The notes under the pieces: model-generated | The model's database searches: none | The model's input: only the letters and a program-made list of their open reading frames with translations | What the model was told of the DNA's origin: nothing | Source of the DNA: Shinisaurus crocodilurus | Taxonomy: Eukaryota; Chordata; Lepidosauria; Squamata; Shinisauridae | DNA: 64,000 nt | Assembly (NCBI GenBank): GCA_021292165.1 | Contig: CM037879.1 | Location: 39,524,339 to 39,588,338, forward strand | Reading direction: 5' to 3' | Part shown: one piece after another, positions 63,270 through 64,000 of the stretch | Layout of the letters: every line of letters starts with the position of its first letter | How positions within the stretch are numbered: the first letter of the stretch is position 1 | Made by a program: the position numbers and the translations under genes

Positions 63270-64000
63270 TGCAGTCCACATCAGCAGAGTTCTACCATGG
63301 ACTGTCTAGCTATTTTAAGAGGATATGGGAAATGGGAGCCTATATCTAGGCTTCTGAAAAAATAAATAAATCCACCTATTTCAGCCTCTCGCTTATCTTC
63401 ATTTCTGATAGCCTGCAAGGTTTGAGCTGCTGTCTCAACTGTCCTCATTTGTCTTTTGTGCCAGAACACTTTGTAAGCAGTCAGTCTCCCTGTCTCTTTA
63501 TCTTTTGTAGGAGAAGGGGGGAAATTACCTCAGAGAGCTAGCAGGTCACGTCGTAGGTCATTTCTTTAATTCTTATCCAAACCAAGTGCTGTGCCAGTCG
63601 AAAGCAATCAGAGAAGTTACCACTGCAACAGGCAGCCAACATTCTAGGCAGCAAAGGCCTATGCTCACACTGTATATCATAGCATTTCCCAGTCAAAGCA
63701 ATATTTAATGTGGACGTTCTTGTTCATTAGTCCTACATTATCAACATTCTATGCACTTTCTTGTAGGACATTTTAAAAAACATATCATACTATGGTCTGA
63801 CTGATTGCAAGGAACAGAAGTCAAGCCTCCTTCCATATTTAAGCATTCCACTCCTCCAAGGTCAACTTTGGTGCGACCTCTGATTTCATCTAAAATAGCC
63901 CAAAGGTACCCAAGTGAATAAAGCATGGGAACTCATTTGTTTGCAATCACAGATCCAAAGTACATGTTCCAGAATAAGCACAAGGCCCCAGTATGGATCA
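63270..64000. other. No gene or recognised repeat
   Basis: Nothing supportable up to the window end. Confidence 0.45.

Overview
This window looks like intergenic DNA of a squamate reptile (lizard or snake). No host protein gene, exon series, rRNA gene or functional tRNA gene could be supported. The organism call rests on the repeat mix: tRNA-headed SINEs with the Sauria-type tail, 5S-rRNA-headed SINEs with a CR1-type tail, L2/CR1 LINE remnants, and many short hAT and Harbinger-type elements with clear target-site duplications (TSDs). Family names come from sequence features I recognise, not from a database search.

The centrepiece is one LTR retrotransposon at 11189-16455. It has TG...CA LTRs of 571 and 619 bp, a 5-bp TSD (GAGGT), a tRNA-Leu-type primer-binding site and a polypurine tract. 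Gag has a coiled-coil N-terminus and a capsid C-terminal region that reads like a SCAN domain. Pol is in the order protease - integrase - RT remnant - RNase H, the unusual order of Gmr1-like Ty3/gypsy elements. The fingers/palm part of RT is missing, and gag and pol each carry one in-frame TGA. Gag is joined to the zinc knuckle and pol through an A AAA AAC heptamer in the correct phase for -1 frameshifting. The element sits inside a minus-strand Sauria-type SINE, which itself sits inside a hAT-like element (10860-16726).

Left arm (1-10.8 kb): a decayed repeat here called family A, 5S-SINEs, a CpG-rich 328-bp hAT element nested in a foldback MITE (3481-3955), two copies of a hAT MITE with 8-bp TSDs (5788-6396, 10126-10607), LINE 3' ends and tRNA-type SINEs. 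Middle (17-36 kb): hAT relics, a solo LTR in a GT tract (23158-23806), a foldback hairpin MITE (24515-24650), an inverted pair of Tigger-like elements (25350-25599, 28293-28546), and nested hAT/SINE structures at 32.3-33.1 and 34.6-35.6 kb. Right arm (36-64 kb): a LINE-like segment with internal tandem duplications (36.6-38.1 kb), L2-type LINE pieces including one with endonuclease but no RT (46.7-47.9 kb) and one with a mutated YxDD motif split by a hAT insertion (61.46-63.03 kb), further MITEs, and a GC-rich 225-bp direct repeat at 52.5 and 55.3 kb.

The genes do not form a host pathway. The window is a layered record of transposition, in which TSDs and uninterrupted relatives often give the order of events. 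Stretches with no recognised repeat are listed; some may hold conserved non-coding elements, which cannot be judged from one sequence.
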